This document shows, one piece after another, positions 25,055-34,754 of a DNA stretch of 64,000 nt (within the stretch, counting starts at the first letter, position 1; each line of letters begins with the position of its first letter). Source of the DNA: Acidianus hospitalis (GTDB taxonomy: Archaea; Thermoproteota; Thermoprotei_A; Sulfolobales; Sulfolobaceae). The translations under genes were made by a program, and so were the position numbers. The stretch is taken from NCBI GenBank assembly GCA_046533895.1, contig JAWDOK010000001.1, forward strand, positions 186,001-250,000, read 5' to 3'. The notes below the pieces were generated by a model. It made no database searches. It was not told the origin of the DNA and worked only from the letters and a program-made list of their open reading frames with translations.

Positions 25055-26893
25055 TTATATAGTGGGGGTTGAAGGTTTATAGAAAGCAAAGTGTACATGT
25101 AATAAAACTAACAGCATTACTGCAGTAATTATGACTAGTATTGCAGAATGAATTAGACCAGTGGCTATTTTTCCAGATCCAAGTTTTCCTACCAATAAGC
25201 CCGCCATAAAAGAATTAAATATGCTAGAAATAGCTGTTATGTATATTGCTCTTGGTAGTAAGACTGACGCTTCAATAAGGGGTCCTACTGCATAACTGAT
25301 TTTTTGCCCTAATAAGAGACTAAGAATTGCTGATCCTAAAAGTACTGAAGCTATAAGAGAAAGTATGACTCCCATATATGGAGTTACTAGTAAAATTTTC
25401 ACTTTACTTTCATAATCTCTTTTAATTTTTATTTGTGACTCTATTTGTCTTGCTATACTTTCTACAGTTTCTGGAGTCATGCTACCAATCTCCATCATAT
25501 CTGCCAGTGAAACTAAAGATATCTTAGAAGTGAAATCCATTATTCTTTCTGCCCCTTTTCTAAATGCATCTTTTAATGGATAGCCTAAAGTAATATAAGC
25601 GTAAATTTCGTTTAAAATTTTTCCAAATTTTCCCATTTCTTTTGAATCTTTGATATTCTTAATAATAGTCTCCGGAGGTAAACCAGCTCTTAATCCTTCT
25701 GCTATGGCTCTCATGAAACCTACAACATAAGGATCATAGCCAGTACCTTCTTTTAGTTCCTTAGTTAGAATTATTGCAGGAGGAACTGAAGCTATTAATA
25801 AACCTATGGTCATTGCGATTACTGTTGGAGCAATATTATCTGTTCCGCCAGACAGTGTAAGGAAATAAAATATTTGTTTTTCTAAAACTAACAATACAAA
25901 CATCACTATCATTCCTATTGCTAGAAATATAAAGAATAGATTATAATTCAGCTTCTTTTCTGGAAATCTTAACTGAGTTTGTTCTACACCGTAGATAAAT
26001 ACAATATTAACTAAAGGTAGTACAGTAACTGCTAGCACACCTAGTAGTGGTATCATCGAAGTTCCTCCTACTGGAAAAATAGCTTCTAGAACCATCATTA
26101 GGAAGAACATTATATATCCTGAAGATAACCAAATTACATATGATTCCGCAATACCAGATAATCTATCCGCTGCTAGCGAGGCTCTTAATTGTAGTTGATC
26201 TAAAATGTCTTTTGCTTTTTCCTCAATTGTATTGATAACTGGAGCTCCAGTTCTTACGGCAGTTACATATGCCAAGAAGAAATCCTTTAAAAGCTTAGAA
26301 GGAGAGATTTGTGACGCGTGCAACATTGCATCTTCTACGCTTTCTCCTAAATATCTAATTCTCTTGCTTACATATAGAGTTATACTATTTATATAGTGAA
26401 ACGCTGATGAAGAAGAAAGCCTATCGAACATTAGCCTAGGAGTTAAACCAGATCTTAAAAATATTGCGAAAACGGATGTAAAAGCAGAAAGCTCTGCATC
26501 AACTCCTATTCTTCTTGATTCTATCTTTTGAGATAATGTTGCTATATTAGCCAGATAAGTAACTGGAGGGATTATAAGACCAAAAATTATCATCATAAAA
26601 GATAATGCTAAGTATTTAGCTAATCTGAATACTAAATAAAATTTTATAATTACAAATAATCCAAATCCAATCAAAACTACAGAAAGCACTGAAGATAGAA
26701 GTAAATAAAAGAAAATTTTTGCTGTAAATAGTTGCGGATCTTCACTACTTCCAGCCATTAGTAATTTTTGTTCATAAGATTTTGCCATAGATTTTACTAT
26801 CCCCAGTTTTACTAATGATGCATAAATAGGTAGTTGATATTGTTTAGGCAATGTAATTGCGTCCTTATTAGCCTTTTTAAGCTTAACTGCCAT
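25055..26893 (-). CDS. Type IV pilus-type membrane platform protein (GspF/TadC family)
   Basis: The 612-residue polytopic membrane protein contains two T2SF/GspF-like repeats with conserved cytoplasmic helices (RSGLTPRLMFDRL and AGLPPETIIKN) and about nine hydrophobic segments. It is the platform partner of the ATPase encoded directly downstream. The doubled T2SF layout is usual for archaeal pilus and archaellum systems (FlaJ/UpsF/AapF). Which filament it builds cannot be told from the locus. Confidence 0.9.
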   Translation of the reverse strand: MAVKLKKANKDAITLPKQYQLPIYASLVKLGIVKSMAKSYEQKLLMAGSSEDPQLFTAKIFFYLLLSSVLSVVLIGFGLFVIIKFYLVFRLAKYLALSFMMIIFGLIIPPVTYLANIATLSQKIESRRIGVDAELSAFTSVFAIFLRSGLTPRLMFDRLSSSSAFHYINSITLYVSKRIRYLGESVEDAMLHASQISPSKLLKDFFLAYVTAVRTGAPVINTIEEKAKDILDQLQLRASLAADRLSGIAESYVIWLSSGYIMFFLMMVLEAIFPVGGTSMIPLLGVLAVTVLPLVNIVFIYGVEQTQLRFPEKKLNYNLFFIFLAIGMIVMFVLLVLEKQIFYFLTLSGGTDNIAPTVIAMTIGLLIASVPPAIILTKELKEGTGYDPYVVGFMRAIAEGLRAGLPPETIIKNIKDSKEMGKFGKILNEIYAYITLGYPLKDAFRKGAERIMDFTSKISLVSLADMMEIGSMTPETVESIARQIESQIKIKRDYESKVKILLVTPYMGVILSLIASVLLGSAILSLLLGQKISYAVGPLIEASVLLPRAIYITAISSIFNSFMAGLLVGKLGSGKIATGLIHSAILVIITAVMLLVLLHVHFAFYKPSTPTI

Positions 26894-26934
26894 ATTAATA
26901 AATTGAAATGTCAGAATTTAAATCTTTACATTTC

Positions 26935-27999
26935 CTATTTTGTGTGAATTTCTACTATATCTTTATCTTCTAAAACGTGATCTTCCCCTACCTTTTGTCC
27001 TGGAAACTTAGCAGATTTACCCCAAATTCTTGCGTACTTAAAATTCTCATATAGGGATGAGTGAAGCTTTTTAGCAACATCTAATACTGTTGAACCCCGC
27101 TTAAGAATAAGAGGATCTTTACTAGGTTCCTCTCCTGGTTCCTTAGTGTAAACTCTAATTATATCGAGACTATCAAATAAATACTTAGGAAGATTATCAA
27201 TTTTAGTTATTACTGGTATTGCAGGATAATCGAATGGGTTTAACGAGACTACTACTGCAGGTTTATAGCTTACGGTCTCAAATATTGATTTTTCCACATC
27301 ATCTAGACTGACCTCCCCTATTATTTTAACTATTGCGGACTTTAAACCAAAATCTTGCAAATATTTCCTTATTTCGTTCTCATCGGTGTTTACAAGTTTT
27401 CCTAGAAGTATTATTCTTATTCCTTCTTTTCCGCTTCTTAATTTCTCAATTATTACTTTTCCTTTAGGTTTTCCTAGAAGTATATTATTACTTTCCAAGA
27501 ATTCTTTAAATTTTAAGAATTCGTTTTTGTCTTCTACTACAAACAAGAGACCGTCAGTATTTCTTATTAATCCAATTATTTTACTCACAATAAGCTTTGA
27601 ATCTAAGATTACGGGAGGGGGATTAACTAGCTGAATACCCACGTCTTCATAATACGTCATGGCTGGGATAGGAAAATCCTTTGGATCTTGTTTTACATTT
27701 GTTATTTTCCTAACTAATGGATTCTTTAATTCTTCTCTCCCTAGAACGATAATTTGTCCGGCTCCTTCTTTTTCTACAAAAAAGGAAAAACTACCAGACT
27801 TTTTCTTTCTCTGTCTTTCAGATTCTTCTCTAAGTTCCGCTAATCTTCTTCGAGCCCAATACACTAAGTTTTCTGTACCTTTGTGCTTAGGAACAGAGCT
27901 TAGAAAGTCTTGTATAGCCTTAATCTTCTCTTCTGGCGTCTTAGCATCCATAACTTTTAGCCATTTAGCCTTAGCTTCAGCAGGAAGATTAGTAACCAT
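26935..27999 (-). CDS. TGS-domain protein with degenerate DRG-type GTPase domain
   Basis: The 354-residue protein has the helical N-terminus of archaeal DRG GTPases (NLPAEAKAKWLKVMDAKTPE and VYWARRRLAEL) and a C-terminal TGS domain (VYTKEPGEE to EDKDIVEIHTK). The expected P-loop position reads EGAGQIIVLG, without GxxxxGKS, and the DxPG Walker B position reads NPPP. It is probably a pseudo-GTPase that binds RNA or a ribosomal partner. It lies downstream of rnhB, NMD3, DUF424 and aIF2-beta, which suggests a translation role. Confidence 0.85.
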   Translation of the reverse strand: MVTNLPAEAKAKWLKVMDAKTPEEKIKAIQDFLSSVPKHKGTENLVYWARRRLAELREESERQRKKKSGSFSFFVEKEGAGQIIVLGREELKNPLVRKITNVKQDPKDFPIPAMTYYEDVGIQLVNPPPVILDSKLIVSKIIGLIRNTDGLLFVVEDKNEFLKFKEFLESNNILLGKPKGKVIIEKLRSGKEGIRIILLGKLVNTDENEIRKYLQDFGLKSAIVKIIGEVSLDDVEKSIFETVSYKPAVVVSLNPFDYPAIPVITKIDNLPKYLFDSLDIIRVYTKEPGEEPSKDPLILKRGSTVLDVAKKLHSSLYENFKYARIWGKSAKFPGQKVGEDHVLEDKDIVEIHTK

Positions 28000-28003
28000 A
28001 AAG

Positions 28004-28626
28004 TCACCCCTTGCTAATATAATAATTTGGAGCTATCTTAAGTAAAGTTTTCCACGTTCTTCTTATTATGGGAGGAGGATTATTTTTATCTTTTTCGTAA
28101 ATCTCAATAATCCATTTCCTAGTTTTAGGATCAGAAGGATATCCACTACCGAAATCGCCATAAATCTTTTTTAATGAGTCTATTATCCTATCCCTAGTTA
28201 CTTTAGCGATTATACTTGCTGCGCTAGCTTCTATATATTTTACATCAGCATTGAAGACTACGTTATCCTTTAGACCAAGTTCTCTAATCTTCATTATTAC
28301 GATATCTTCATTACCTACTTTATCTATGGTTACTATTTTAGGATGTAATGGTAATGAAGCATAGATTATTTGAATTACTTTACTGTAAGTAAGCTCATTA
28401 AGGTTACTAGAGTCTATTTCATTAGGGTACGCTTTATTTACGATGTAAGCTTCTGCAAACTCTGATATTATCTCAAATAGTTTCTCTCTCTTTTCCCTGC
28501 TTAACATTTTACTATCCTTAACTCCAACTTCTTTCAGCGTTCCTTCAATTTTCTCGTCTATTATAACTCCTGCTATAACCATGGGACCTATTATGCAACC
28601 TCTTCCTGCTTCGTCTATACCTAGCT

Positions 28627-28630
<4 letters not shown>
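28004..28630 (-). CDS. rnhB: Ribonuclease HII
   Basis: Cuts RNA in RNA-DNA hybrids, including single ribonucleotides. The catalytic set is present: DEAGRG (28615-28598), IDKVG, and NADVKYIEASAAS. The conserved DEAGRG lies upstream of the first ATG in frame (28582), so that ATG cannot be the start. Back to the in-frame stop there is no ATG, GTG or TTG. Where relatives have Met-Lys-x-Gly-Ile-Asp, the codon is TTA at 28630-28628, overlapping the NMD3 stop. I use 28630 as the likely beginning (about 208 residues); start codon unresolved. Confidence 0.85.
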
Positions 28631-29331
<701 letters not shown>

Positions 29332-29337
29332 TTTAGG

Positions 29338-29634
29338 TCACAAATTATAAACTTGCGCGAACTTTACTCCTGCAACTTCAAGTATAGCGTTCTTGTGCAC
29401 ATATCCCCTTCTTATTGCCTCTTCTACTAGATAATTTCCTACTATGCTAACAACAGTTGCTTCATTAAATAATGAAAAAGCATATTCCATGTCTACTTCA
29501 TCTCCCCCATAGAATTCCTTGTTCACATTAAGTATAACTTTATCATCCTTAAATTCTTTTCCAAGTAATTCTTTTTCGCATACATTAACAAATACATGCT
29601 CGTTTTGTCTAATTACGTTTAGGATTACTTTCAT
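29338..29634 (-). CDS. DUF424 family protein
   Basis: The 98-residue conserved archaeal DUF424 protein, recognisable by NVCEKELLGKEF, FYGG and the ending EVAGVKFAQVYN. Function unknown, but the family is regularly encoded between aIF2-beta and NMD3, as here (four bases after the aIF2-beta stop), which implies a translation role. Confidence 0.88.
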   Translation of the reverse strand: MKVILNVIRQNEHVFVNVCEKELLGKEFKDDKVILNVNKEFYGGDEVDMEYAFSLFNEATVVSIVGNYLVEEAIRRGYVHKNAILEVAGVKFAQVYNL

Positions 29635-29638
29635 GGTC

Positions 29639-30049
29639 TCACAGTGGTTTCACTGGATTCTTTGCACCGCAAGCTAAGCATTGTATGTACCATATTTTAC
29701 CCTCTTTAACTAGAACAGTATCCAAACTCTTACAAGTGCTACATTGAACATATGTCTTTAAGAACCTTTCCATTAACGTATTTATTACTGAGGAGGAGAA
29801 TTTTCCTTGAATATACAATTGACCAGATTCGTTTATTGAACCTGCTGCGGCCAACTCTTTGAGTAAATACCTCATGCAAAGTTTATCTTCTCTACGTATT
29901 CTATCGCAATATTCGCTAAAATTCTTTATAATTGTAGCATTTCCAACGTTAAAAATTATAAGAGAAGGTAATGTCTGTGTCTCACTTACTTGAGATTTCT
30001 TAGGTAACTTAGAGTAAACTCTATCTAAGAGATATTCATAATCTTCCAT
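29639..30049 (-). CDS. eif2b: Translation initiation factor aIF2 subunit beta
   Basis: The 136-residue aIF2-beta takes part in the ternary complex with initiator Met-tRNA and GTP. N-terminal helix (YEYLLDRVYSKLP), central alpha/beta domain (LCMRYLLKELAAAGSI) and a C-terminal zinc ribbon with C103, C106, C124 and C127 are all visible. First gene of the operon; its promoter lies in the 48 bases shared with the divergent methylthiotransferase gene. Confidence 0.96.
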   Translation of the reverse strand: MEDYEYLLDRVYSKLPKKSQVSETQTLPSLIIFNVGNATIIKNFSEYCDRIRREDKLCMRYLLKELAAAGSINESGQLYIQGKFSSSVINTLMERFLKTYVQCSTCKSLDTVLVKEGKIWYIQCLACGAKNPVKPL

Positions 30050-30097
30050 TTTCCCACAAAGACTATAAAAGCAATAGAGGTTTATATATGTGTTGAG

Positions 30098-31351
30098 ATG
30101 AAGGTATACTTCGAAACTTACGGTTGTGCGTTAAATAAAGGGGATACTTACATAATGATGACTTTGCTAAAACAGAGGAACCACGAAATAGTTAATAATC
30201 CTAACGAGGCCGACGTAATAGTTCTAAACACGTGTGACGTTAGGCTTGAAACAGGGGAAAGAATGAAATCTAGAATAAAAGAACTAAGGAAATTCGGTAA
30301 AAAACTCGTAGTAGCAGGTTGTTTTTCTGGCGCAGAACCTGGAGTAGTAAAAACGTTAGCTCCAGAAGCTTCAATAATAGGTCCTCAAGCTCTCACAAAA
30401 ATAATTGATGCAGTTGAAGGAGAGAAAATATTTTCAATAAACGCTGAGAGAAGTGAGATAACTCCAAGGGTTTTTGAAGGTAAAATAGCAATAATACCAA
30501 TAGCAGACGGTTGTGCAGGAGATTGTAGTTTTTGCATTACTAAACTAGCTAGGAGAACGTTAAGAAGTTATTCTATGAGAAGTATAGTTGAAGCAGTTAA
30601 AGAAGCTGTAAAAAATGGTGCAGTTGAAGTAGAATTAACAGGGCAAGATGCTGCAGCTTACGGATTAGATCTTGGAGGTAAAATTAAGCTTTCAGACTTA
30701 CTTAATGAGGTTCTGAGCATTGAAGGTGATTTCATGATAAGAATAGGCATGATGACTCCAGAGCAATTTGCAAGGGATATCGATGGAATTCTTGAAGCTA
30801 TGAGAAATCCTAAGCTGTTTAAATTCTTACATTTACCAGTTCAAAGTGGAGACGATAATGTGCTTAAGTTAATGAATAGAAAATATACAGTGGATGAATA
30901 TAAGGAACTTGTCAAGGAAGCTAGAAGTAAAATACCCAATATTAACATTACTACAGATATAATTATAGGCCATCCAGGAGAAGATGAGAATGCATTTGAA
31001 AACACTTTAGAACTTATGAAAGAAATAAAATTTGAAAGGGTTCATCTAGCAATGTATTCCATAAGGCCTAATACAAGAAGTGCATTAATGAAGCAAGTTC
31101 CGGACTCTGTTAAGAAAGAGAGAATGAGAATTGCATACAAGTTATATGAGGATATCTCTCTCTCAATTCATAAAGAGTATTTAAATAAGAGAACAAAAGT
31201 AATTACTACTGAAGAAGGTAAGAAAGGGTCAATAATTGGCAGAACTCTCAATTATATACCAGTAATTTTAAATGGAGTAGAAATAGGCAAATGGTATGAT
31301 GTAGAGATAATTGATTACTCGTTCTTTGACCTAAGAGGTACCGTTGTTTAA
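30098..31351 (+). CDS. tRNA t6A37 methylthiotransferase (radical SAM, e-MtaB type)
   Basis: The 417-residue enzyme converts t6A37 in tRNA to ms2t6A37. Three Cys of the N-terminal cluster domain (C10, C46, C75), the radical SAM motif CAGDCSFC (C139, C143, C146) and a C-terminal TRAM domain define the MiaB/MtaB family; the archaeal/eukaryotic e-MtaB branch is the fit. ATG 30098 follows a ctataaaag box at about -30. Confidence 0.93.
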   Translation: MKVYFETYGCALNKGDTYIMMTLLKQRNHEIVNNPNEADVIVLNTCDVRLETGERMKSRIKELRKFGKKLVVAGCFSGAEPGVVKTLAPEASIIGPQALTKIIDAVEGEKIFSINAERSEITPRVFEGKIAIIPIADGCAGDCSFCITKLARRTLRSYSMRSIVEAVKEAVKNGAVEVELTGQDAAAYGLDLGGKIKLSDLLNEVLSIEGDFMIRIGMMTPEQFARDIDGILEAMRNPKLFKFLHLPVQSGDDNVLKLMNRKYTVDEYKELVKEARSKIPNINITTDIIIGHPGEDENAFENTLELMKEIKFERVHLAMYSIRPNTRSALMKQVPDSVKKERMRIAYKLYEDISLSIHKEYLNKRTKVITTEEGKKGSIIGRTLNYIPVILNGVEIGKWYDVEIIDYSFFDLRGTVV

Positions 31352-31385
31352 AAAATTTAAATTGTTTTAATACTGATATAATGTT

Positions 31386-32573
31386 ATGACAGAAGTTTAT
31401 ATTGCCTCAGCTGTTAGGACTCCAATAGGAAAATTTGGAGGAGTATTTAAGGATATTAGTCCAGTAGATTTAGGTGCTATAGCAATAAAAGAGGCATTAA
31501 AGAGGGCAAATGTTGATCCTAAAAGAGTTGATATAGTAATTATGGGTAATATATTAAGAGCTGCCTTTGGTCAAGATTTAGCAAGACAAGCTGCAGTTAA
31601 GGCCGGAATTCCATATGAGATTGACGGATATTCTGTTGATATGGTTTGTTCTTCTGGAATGATGAGCATAACTAATGCAGTCGAATTGATAAAGACTGGA
31701 GATGCTGATATTGTAGTAGCAGGAGGTATGGAAAGCATGAGCCAAGCTGCGTTAGCAGTAAGATCTCACGTTAGATGGGGTGTAAAAATGTTGATGGGCA
31801 AGCAGTTGGAATTCGTAGATACAATGTTAATGGATGGCTTAACTGATCCATTTAATATGAAGCTAATGGGAGAAGAAGCTGATATGGTAGCTAAAGCTCA
31901 TAATTTTACTAGGCAAGAGTTAGATGAAGTAGCTTATCAAAGTCATAAGAGAGCAGCTGAAGCTACAGAGAAAGGCTTGTTTGCCAGTGAAATAGTCCCA
32001 GTAGAAGTTAATGGAACGTTGATAACAAAAGATGAAGGCATAAGAGCTGATACTTCAATAGAAAAATTGTCGAAACTAAAGCCAGCCTTTAGTAAAGACG
32101 GTTTTCATACAGCAGGCAACTCTTCTCAATTATCTGACGGTGCTTCTGCACTTGTTTTAATGAGCGAAAAGGCAGTAAAAGAATTTGGCGTTGATCCATT
32201 AGCAAGAGTTTTAGGCTTTTCTTGGGCTGGAATTGAGAGTTGGAGATTTACAGAGGCTCCTATATTTGCAGTTAAAAAGCTCTTGCAGAAATTAAACATG
32301 GATATATCTAAATTTGATTATTTTGAGAATAATGAAGCTTTTGCAGTTAACAGTGTTTTAGCAAATAGATATCTAGGAATTCCCTATGATAGACTTAATG
32401 TTTTTGGTGGAGCAATAGCTTTAGGCCATCCTATAGGCGCTAGTGGGGCAAGAATTGTAACTACTTTAATTAACGTTTTGTCTAAAATGAAAGGAGAAAG
32501 AGGAATTGCAAGCATTTGTCATGGTACTGGAGGTTCTACTGCAATGGCTATTGAACTTTTAAGACCTCTATAA
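31386..32573 (+). CDS. Acetyl-CoA C-acetyltransferase (thiolase)
   Basis: The 395-residue thiolase has the nucleophile in DMVCSSGM (C88), the NNEAFAVNS His/Asn region and the second catalytic Cys in CHGTGGS. It condenses or cleaves acyl-CoA; with archaeal lipid genes in the same window, acetoacetyl-CoA formation for the mevalonate pathway is plausible, but beta-oxidation is also possible. Single gene, own promoter in the 34-base gap. Confidence 0.93.
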   Translation: MTEVYIASAVRTPIGKFGGVFKDISPVDLGAIAIKEALKRANVDPKRVDIVIMGNILRAAFGQDLARQAAVKAGIPYEIDGYSVDMVCSSGMMSITNAVELIKTGDADIVVAGGMESMSQAALAVRSHVRWGVKMLMGKQLEFVDTMLMDGLTDPFNMKLMGEEADMVAKAHNFTRQELDEVAYQSHKRAAEATEKGLFASEIVPVEVNGTLITKDEGIRADTSIEKLSKLKPAFSKDGFHTAGNSSQLSDGASALVLMSEKAVKEFGVDPLARVLGFSWAGIESWRFTEAPIFAVKKLLQKLNMDISKFDYFENNEAFAVNSVLANRYLGIPYDRLNVFGGAIALGHPIGASGARIVTTLINVLSKMKGERGIASICHGTGGSTAMAIELLRPL

Positions 32574-32599
32574 TTTTTTAAGATTAATAGAAAATAGTA

Positions 32600-32607
32600 T
32601 AGAGGTG
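32600..32607 (+). promoter_or_regulatory. Shine-Dalgarno of aIF1A
   Basis: AGAGGTGG ends nine bases before the TTG start at 32617 and matches the anti-Shine-Dalgarno end of Sulfolobales 16S rRNA. It decides the TTG as start, since no ATG precedes the conserved MPKKDPE segment. Confidence 0.6.
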
Positions 32608-32616
32608 GTCAAATAG

Positions 32617-32937
32617 TTGCCAAAAAAAGATCCAGAAGCACCAGTTAGAGAAGTAATGAAACCGGCAGAAGGAGAAGTCATTTGTGTAGTTAAGAAAATG
32701 CTCGGGGCTGAACATATAGTTGTCCTTTGTGTAGATGGTAAGCAAAGAACTGCAAGAATACCGGGTAGAATGAGAAAGAAAACTTGGATAAAGGAAGGAG
32801 ATGTTGTATTAGTTGCACCTTGGGATTTTCAACCGGATAAAGCAGATATTATTCATAAGTATATGCACGATGAGATAAAGAAGCTAATCGATGAAGGGGT
32901 AATTGATAAAGAAGTATTAGATCAGCTAAGAGGATAA
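32617..32937 (+). CDS. eif1a: Translation initiation factor aIF1A
   Basis: The 106-residue OB-fold factor, start TTG, has GEVICVVKKMLGAEHIVVLC, RIPGRMRKKTWI and VLVAPWDFQ, which are diagnostic. It helps subunit dissociation and start-codon selection. It is followed after two bases by RIO1 and then the KH protein, the conserved archaeal translation/ribosome-assembly group. Confidence 0.97.
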   Translation: MPKKDPEAPVREVMKPAEGEVICVVKKMLGAEHIVVLCVDGKQRTARIPGRMRKKTWIKEGDVVLVAPWDFQPDKADIIHKYMHDEIKKLIDEGVIDKEVLDQLRG

Positions 32938-32939
32938 AA

Positions 32940-33689
32940 TTGTTTGAAAAGAAAAAAGTTGAAAAAAGAAGAAAAGATGAAGATCTTTTTAAAGTAGTTG
33001 ATTCTACTTTAAGTCCCAGAACTTACGTGTTATTGGAGGAAATAGCAAGTAAGCTTAATATTGATTATTATTTAGGAGCGATTTCCTCTGGAAAAGAGGC
33101 TAAAGTATACCCAGCAAAAACTGTTGATGGAAAATATTATGCAGTAAAGATTTATTATATCTCAACTTCAGCTTCAAAAAGAGCAATTCAGAAATACACA
33201 TTTGGTGATAAAAGGTTCGAAGATATAAAAGTTACAAACACAAGGCAGCTTATAATTACTTGGGCTAGAAAGGAGTTCAAGAACTTAAGCATAATGTATG
33301 ACTCAGGAGTAAATGTACCTAAACCAGTTCTAGTTGAAGAAAATATTCTAGTTATGGATTTTATTGGAGAGAACGGAAATAGGGCTCCCCTTTTAAAAGA
33401 GCTTTCAGAAGACGAGATAACTAAAGACCTATATGACGAGGTAATTTCTCAGTTAGAAATCATGGTTAATAAGGCAAAGCTAGTTCATGGAGATTTAAGC
33501 GAATATAACATAATGGTATGGGACAAAGTTTACATAATTGATGTAAGTCAAGCAATTTCCATAGAGAGTGAAAACGCTATTGATTTACTAATTAGAGATA
33601 TTGAAAACGTGAACAGATTTTTCTCCTCTAAGGGTATTGAAGTTTACCCAACTGAAGATATTTTAAAGAGATTAAATATAACTAAATGA
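32940..33689 (+). CDS. rio1: RIO1-type serine/threonine protein kinase
   Basis: The 249-residue atypical kinase is involved in small ribosomal subunit maturation. Seen: SSGKEAKVY nucleotide loop (49-57), Lys at about 70 in AVKIY, catalytic VHGDLSEYN (182-190) and metal-binding IIDVSQA. Start is TTG 32940, just after aIF1A. The long basic N-terminal tail (KKKVEKRRKDED) is typical of RIO1. Confidence 0.95.
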   Translation: MFEKKKVEKRRKDEDLFKVVDSTLSPRTYVLLEEIASKLNIDYYLGAISSGKEAKVYPAKTVDGKYYAVKIYYISTSASKRAIQKYTFGDKRFEDIKVTNTRQLIITWARKEFKNLSIMYDSGVNVPKPVLVEENILVMDFIGENGNRAPLLKELSEDEITKDLYDEVISQLEIMVNKAKLVHGDLSEYNIMVWDKVYIIDVSQAISIESENAIDLLIRDIENVNRFFSSKGIEVYPTEDILKRLNITK

Positions 33690-33695
33690 ATAGCA

Positions 33696-34229
33696 ATGTT
33701 CATTAGCGTACCAGATGAGAAAATAAATATAGTAAAGTCCCTTATATCAAAATTGAAAGAGTTAAGTGGAGCAGAAATTACGTACGATGAAAATACTAAG
33801 ACCTTTAACGTAGACTCCTCGCAAAACCCTTATGACGCAATGAAAGTAATATCCGTTATAAGGGCAATAGGCTTAGGATTTTCTGTAGATGAATCGTTAA
33901 AATTACTTTCTGACGATTACATGCTTGACGTCATAGATTTAAAACAATCAGTTGGAAGCAATCCAGAAACTTTGAGGAGAATAAAAGGGAGAATCATAGG
34001 TGAGAACGGTAAGGCAAAGAAAATAATCCAAGAGTATACTGGAGTTTCAATATCGATAACAGATCATTTTGTAGCTATTATTGGTATTTATGATCAAGTA
34101 CAAATCGCAAGAAAAGCTATAGAATTGCTAATAGAAGGTAAGGAACATTCTACGGTTTACAAGTACTTAGATAAGGCAGAGGCTGAATTAGTTTACCTTT
34201 CAAAGAATAGGTCTTATAATCTCAAGTGA
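33696..34229 (+). CDS. KH-domain RNA-binding protein (Dim2/Pno1-like)
   Basis: The 177-residue protein has two KH-type modules; the second reads GRIIGENGKAKKIIQEYTG with the GxxG loop. It matches the archaeal homologue of Dim2/Pno1/Krr1, which binds the 3' end region of pre-16S rRNA. It follows RIO1 with a six-base gap. Its 3' end overlaps the convergent nuclease-like gene by 30 bases. Confidence 0.92.
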   Translation: MFISVPDEKINIVKSLISKLKELSGAEITYDENTKTFNVDSSQNPYDAMKVISVIRAIGLGFSVDESLKLLSDDYMLDVIDLKQSVGSNPETLRRIKGRIIGENGKAKKIIQEYTGVSISITDHFVAIIGIYDQVQIARKAIELLIEGKEHSTVYKYLDKAEAELVYLSKNRSYNLK

Positions 34230-34745
34230 TGTTAAATCTTTTATTTCAGGGAAGTAGTGAGTTATCACTTTATTATACGACTCTACAATTTTCCTGTTCT
34301 TATCATTTGCTAAGAATTCTTTTAACTTATCATTTTCGTTATTAAATAACATTTTAAAGAATTCAAAGAGCACTTTCTTAGGCTCACTTAAAATTTCTTC
34401 TGTAAGGTAAAGTCTGGGAGAAGGCAACATAACTAAGGTTAAATGAATTCCATGCAATTGGGCAATCATTGCAATTTTATATGCGCTATATTCCTTAGTT
34501 GGAGACTTCTTGCTAGCTTTTACTTCAATATAATATTTTTCTCCATCTTTTTCTGCTTCAATATCATGTGTAGGAAGATTTACAGATTTAATATTTGTAA
34601 AATTATAATTTTCCAAAACTTTCCTTGCTCTATATTCCATTGCAAAACCAAATATTATGCCCTTAGCTCTTTCAAGGGCAAAATTAATTTCTTCATCCGT
34701 AAATCCGTACTTGTTTATTAAATCTTCTAAACTATTCACATGCAT
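34200..34745 (-). CDS. PD-(D/E)XK nuclease-like protein
   Basis: The 181-residue protein has the nuclease core D61 (THDIEAE), then E74-V-K76 (YYIEVKAS) preceded by a helix with a conserved Glu (FAMEYRARKVL). This spacing fits restriction-endonuclease-like folds of the HJC/Mrr type. The C-terminal half is helical. Substrate unknown; it is alone on its strand, ten bases from the DUF1152 gene stop, so cotranscription with that gene is likely. Confidence 0.65.
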   Translation of the reverse strand: MHVNSLEDLINKYGFTDEEINFALERAKGIIFGFAMEYRARKVLENYNFTNIKSVNLPTHDIEAEKDGEKYYIEVKASKKSPTKEYSAYKIAMIAQLHGIHLTLVMLPSPRLYLTEEILSEPKKVLFEFFKMLFNNENDKLKEFLANDKNRKIVESYNKVITHYFPEIKDLTSLEIIRPIL

Positions 34746-34754
34746 TTTATAACG

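Noticed and set aside
27386..28045. Open frames opposite the TGS-domain gene
   Set aside because: Antisense, Phe/Ser-rich shadow translations without start signals or similarity.
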